From assembly GCA_025352435.1 (NCBI GenBank), contig JANXTN010000209.1, positions 1 to 6,628 of the forward strand: 6,628 nt of DNA. The letters run 5' to 3'. The DNA comes from Ferruginibacter sp. (GTDB lineage: Bacteria; Bacteroidota; Bacteroidia; Chitinophagales; Chitinophagaceae). How positions within the stretch are numbered: position 1 is the first letter of the stretch; every line of letters starts with the position of its first letter. Under the pieces are notes generated by a model. That model was not told the DNA's origin. It saw nothing but the letters and a program-made list of their open reading frames with translations, and did not search any database. The translations under genes and the position numbers were made by a program. Positions 6,062 through 6,628 of this stretch are shown piece by piece.

Positions 6062-6628
6062 TCATTTAAACAATTTTATTTTTTCTTGCATAGCTATCAC
6101 TATATCGTTATTGCATAAGTTACCTAAACTGCCTTCATGGGTATGGTTCAGCGATCGGGAAAGGTCATACGAAAAAGTTTTATTATCAATATCATTCCCT
6201 ACTGTTCTATATGCATCTCTAAATGGTATTCCTTTTTTTACCAAGTCATTTACAGCTTCCACACTAAATAGATAAGTGTATTTTTCATCTAGTAAAATGC
6301 CCTCATTAATTTTTATTTGCGGCAAAACAATCAGCAAAATTTCCAGACAATCTTTCAAAGAAGAAATTTGTGGAAACAGTACTTCCTTGGTAAGCTGCAC
6401 ATCTCTGTGATAGCCGGTTGGCATATTAGTAAGCATTAATGTAAGTGTGTTTGGTGCTCCTTGAATAATGTTTGTTTTAGAACGTATCAACTCAAAGACA
6501 TCAGGATTTTTTTTGTGCGGCATAATGCTGCTACCCGTTGTAACTGCTTCAGGGAAAGAGATAAAAGAATGATTTTGATTTACATACAAACACACATCGG
6601 CAGCCAGTTTATTCAAAGTCGCAGCAAT
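6062..6628 (-). CDS. argH: Argininosuccinate lyase, C-terminal part
   Basis: The frame runs in from the right edge and ends at a TGA (6062-6064), giving the last 188 residues of an enzyme normally about 440-460 long; the TTG at 6614-6616 is an internal Leu codon. ArgH splits argininosuccinate into arginine and fumarate in the cytoplasm, the last step of arginine synthesis. The fumarate-lyase signature GSSIMPHKKNPD (GSSxMPxKxNP at 6503-6535) carries the flexible catalytic serine loop. It is preceded by the ArgH-like IAATLNKLAADVCLYVNQN and FISFPEAVTTG and followed by FELIRSKTN and MPTGYHRDVQLTKE. These words favour ArgH over fumarase, aspartase or adenylosuccinate lyase. Later stretches (EAVNDLVKKGIPFRDAYRTVG) fit the ArgH C-terminal domain. 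The promoter, N-terminal half and any arg operon partners lie outside the window. It converges on the small gene at 5730-6032. Confidence 0.93.
   Translation of the reverse strand: MAATLNKLAADVCLYVNQNHSFISFPEAVTTGSSIMPHKKNPDVFELIRSKTNIIQGAPNTLTLMLTNMPTGYHRDVQLTKEVLFPQISSLKDCLEILLIVLPQIKINEGILLDEKYTYLFSVEAVNDLVKKGIPFRDAYRTVGNDIDNKTFSYDLSRSLNHTHEGSLGNLCNNDIVIAMQEKIKLFK

Noticed and set aside
6045..6275. 76-codon plus-strand frame over the argH 3' end
   Set aside because: It is antisense to the recognisable ArgH C-terminal domain and shows no family features.

Overview
The window looks like ordinary chromosomal DNA of a Bacteroidota bacterium, most likely a Chitinophagaceae-like relative. The sequence is visibly AT-rich. 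Its starts lack clear Shine-Dalgarno sequences, and a TAnnTTTG-type -7 box lies ahead of hutH. The topoisomerase has the wording typical of Bacteroidota ParC (HPHGDASIGDAL, QGNWGD, AAPRYIEARL). The family assignment is by recognition of protein sequences; no search was run.

Layout from left to right. (1) 1-273 is the C-terminal part of a Y1/HUH transposase of the IS200 or REP-associated (RAYT) type. (2) 274-476 is a non-coding strip with two copies of a REP-like palindrome centred on GCTCC-TAC-GGAGC, a run of four heptamers, and an 11-bp direct repeat. (3) 477-2990 is a complete parC (topoisomerase IV subunit A). (4) A strong symmetrical hairpin at 2991-3025 separates parC from a convergent gene. 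(5) 3037-4029, minus strand, encodes a secreted YCF48/BNR-type beta-propeller of unknown role. (6) 4143-5639 is a complete histidine ammonia-lyase gene (hutH) with a good -7 box and a perfect palindrome just before its start. (7) 5730-6032 encodes a 100-residue protein I do not recognise. (8) 6062-6628, minus strand, is the 3' part of argH (argininosuccinate lyase), whose 5' end lies beyond the right edge.

The genes do not form one pathway. parC is chromosome housekeeping. HutH opens histidine degradation, but no other hut gene is present here. ArgH is the last step of arginine synthesis and is transcribed towards hutH and the small gene. The only mobile or repeat-rich zone is the left end, where a transposase and its likely cognate palindromes sit directly upstream of parC. 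I see no clear evidence of a novel multi-gene system. The points most worth checking are the RAYT-REP pair, a clamp-binding-like C-terminus on ParC, the alanine at the quinolone-region serine of ParC, and the Met-less small protein after hutH.
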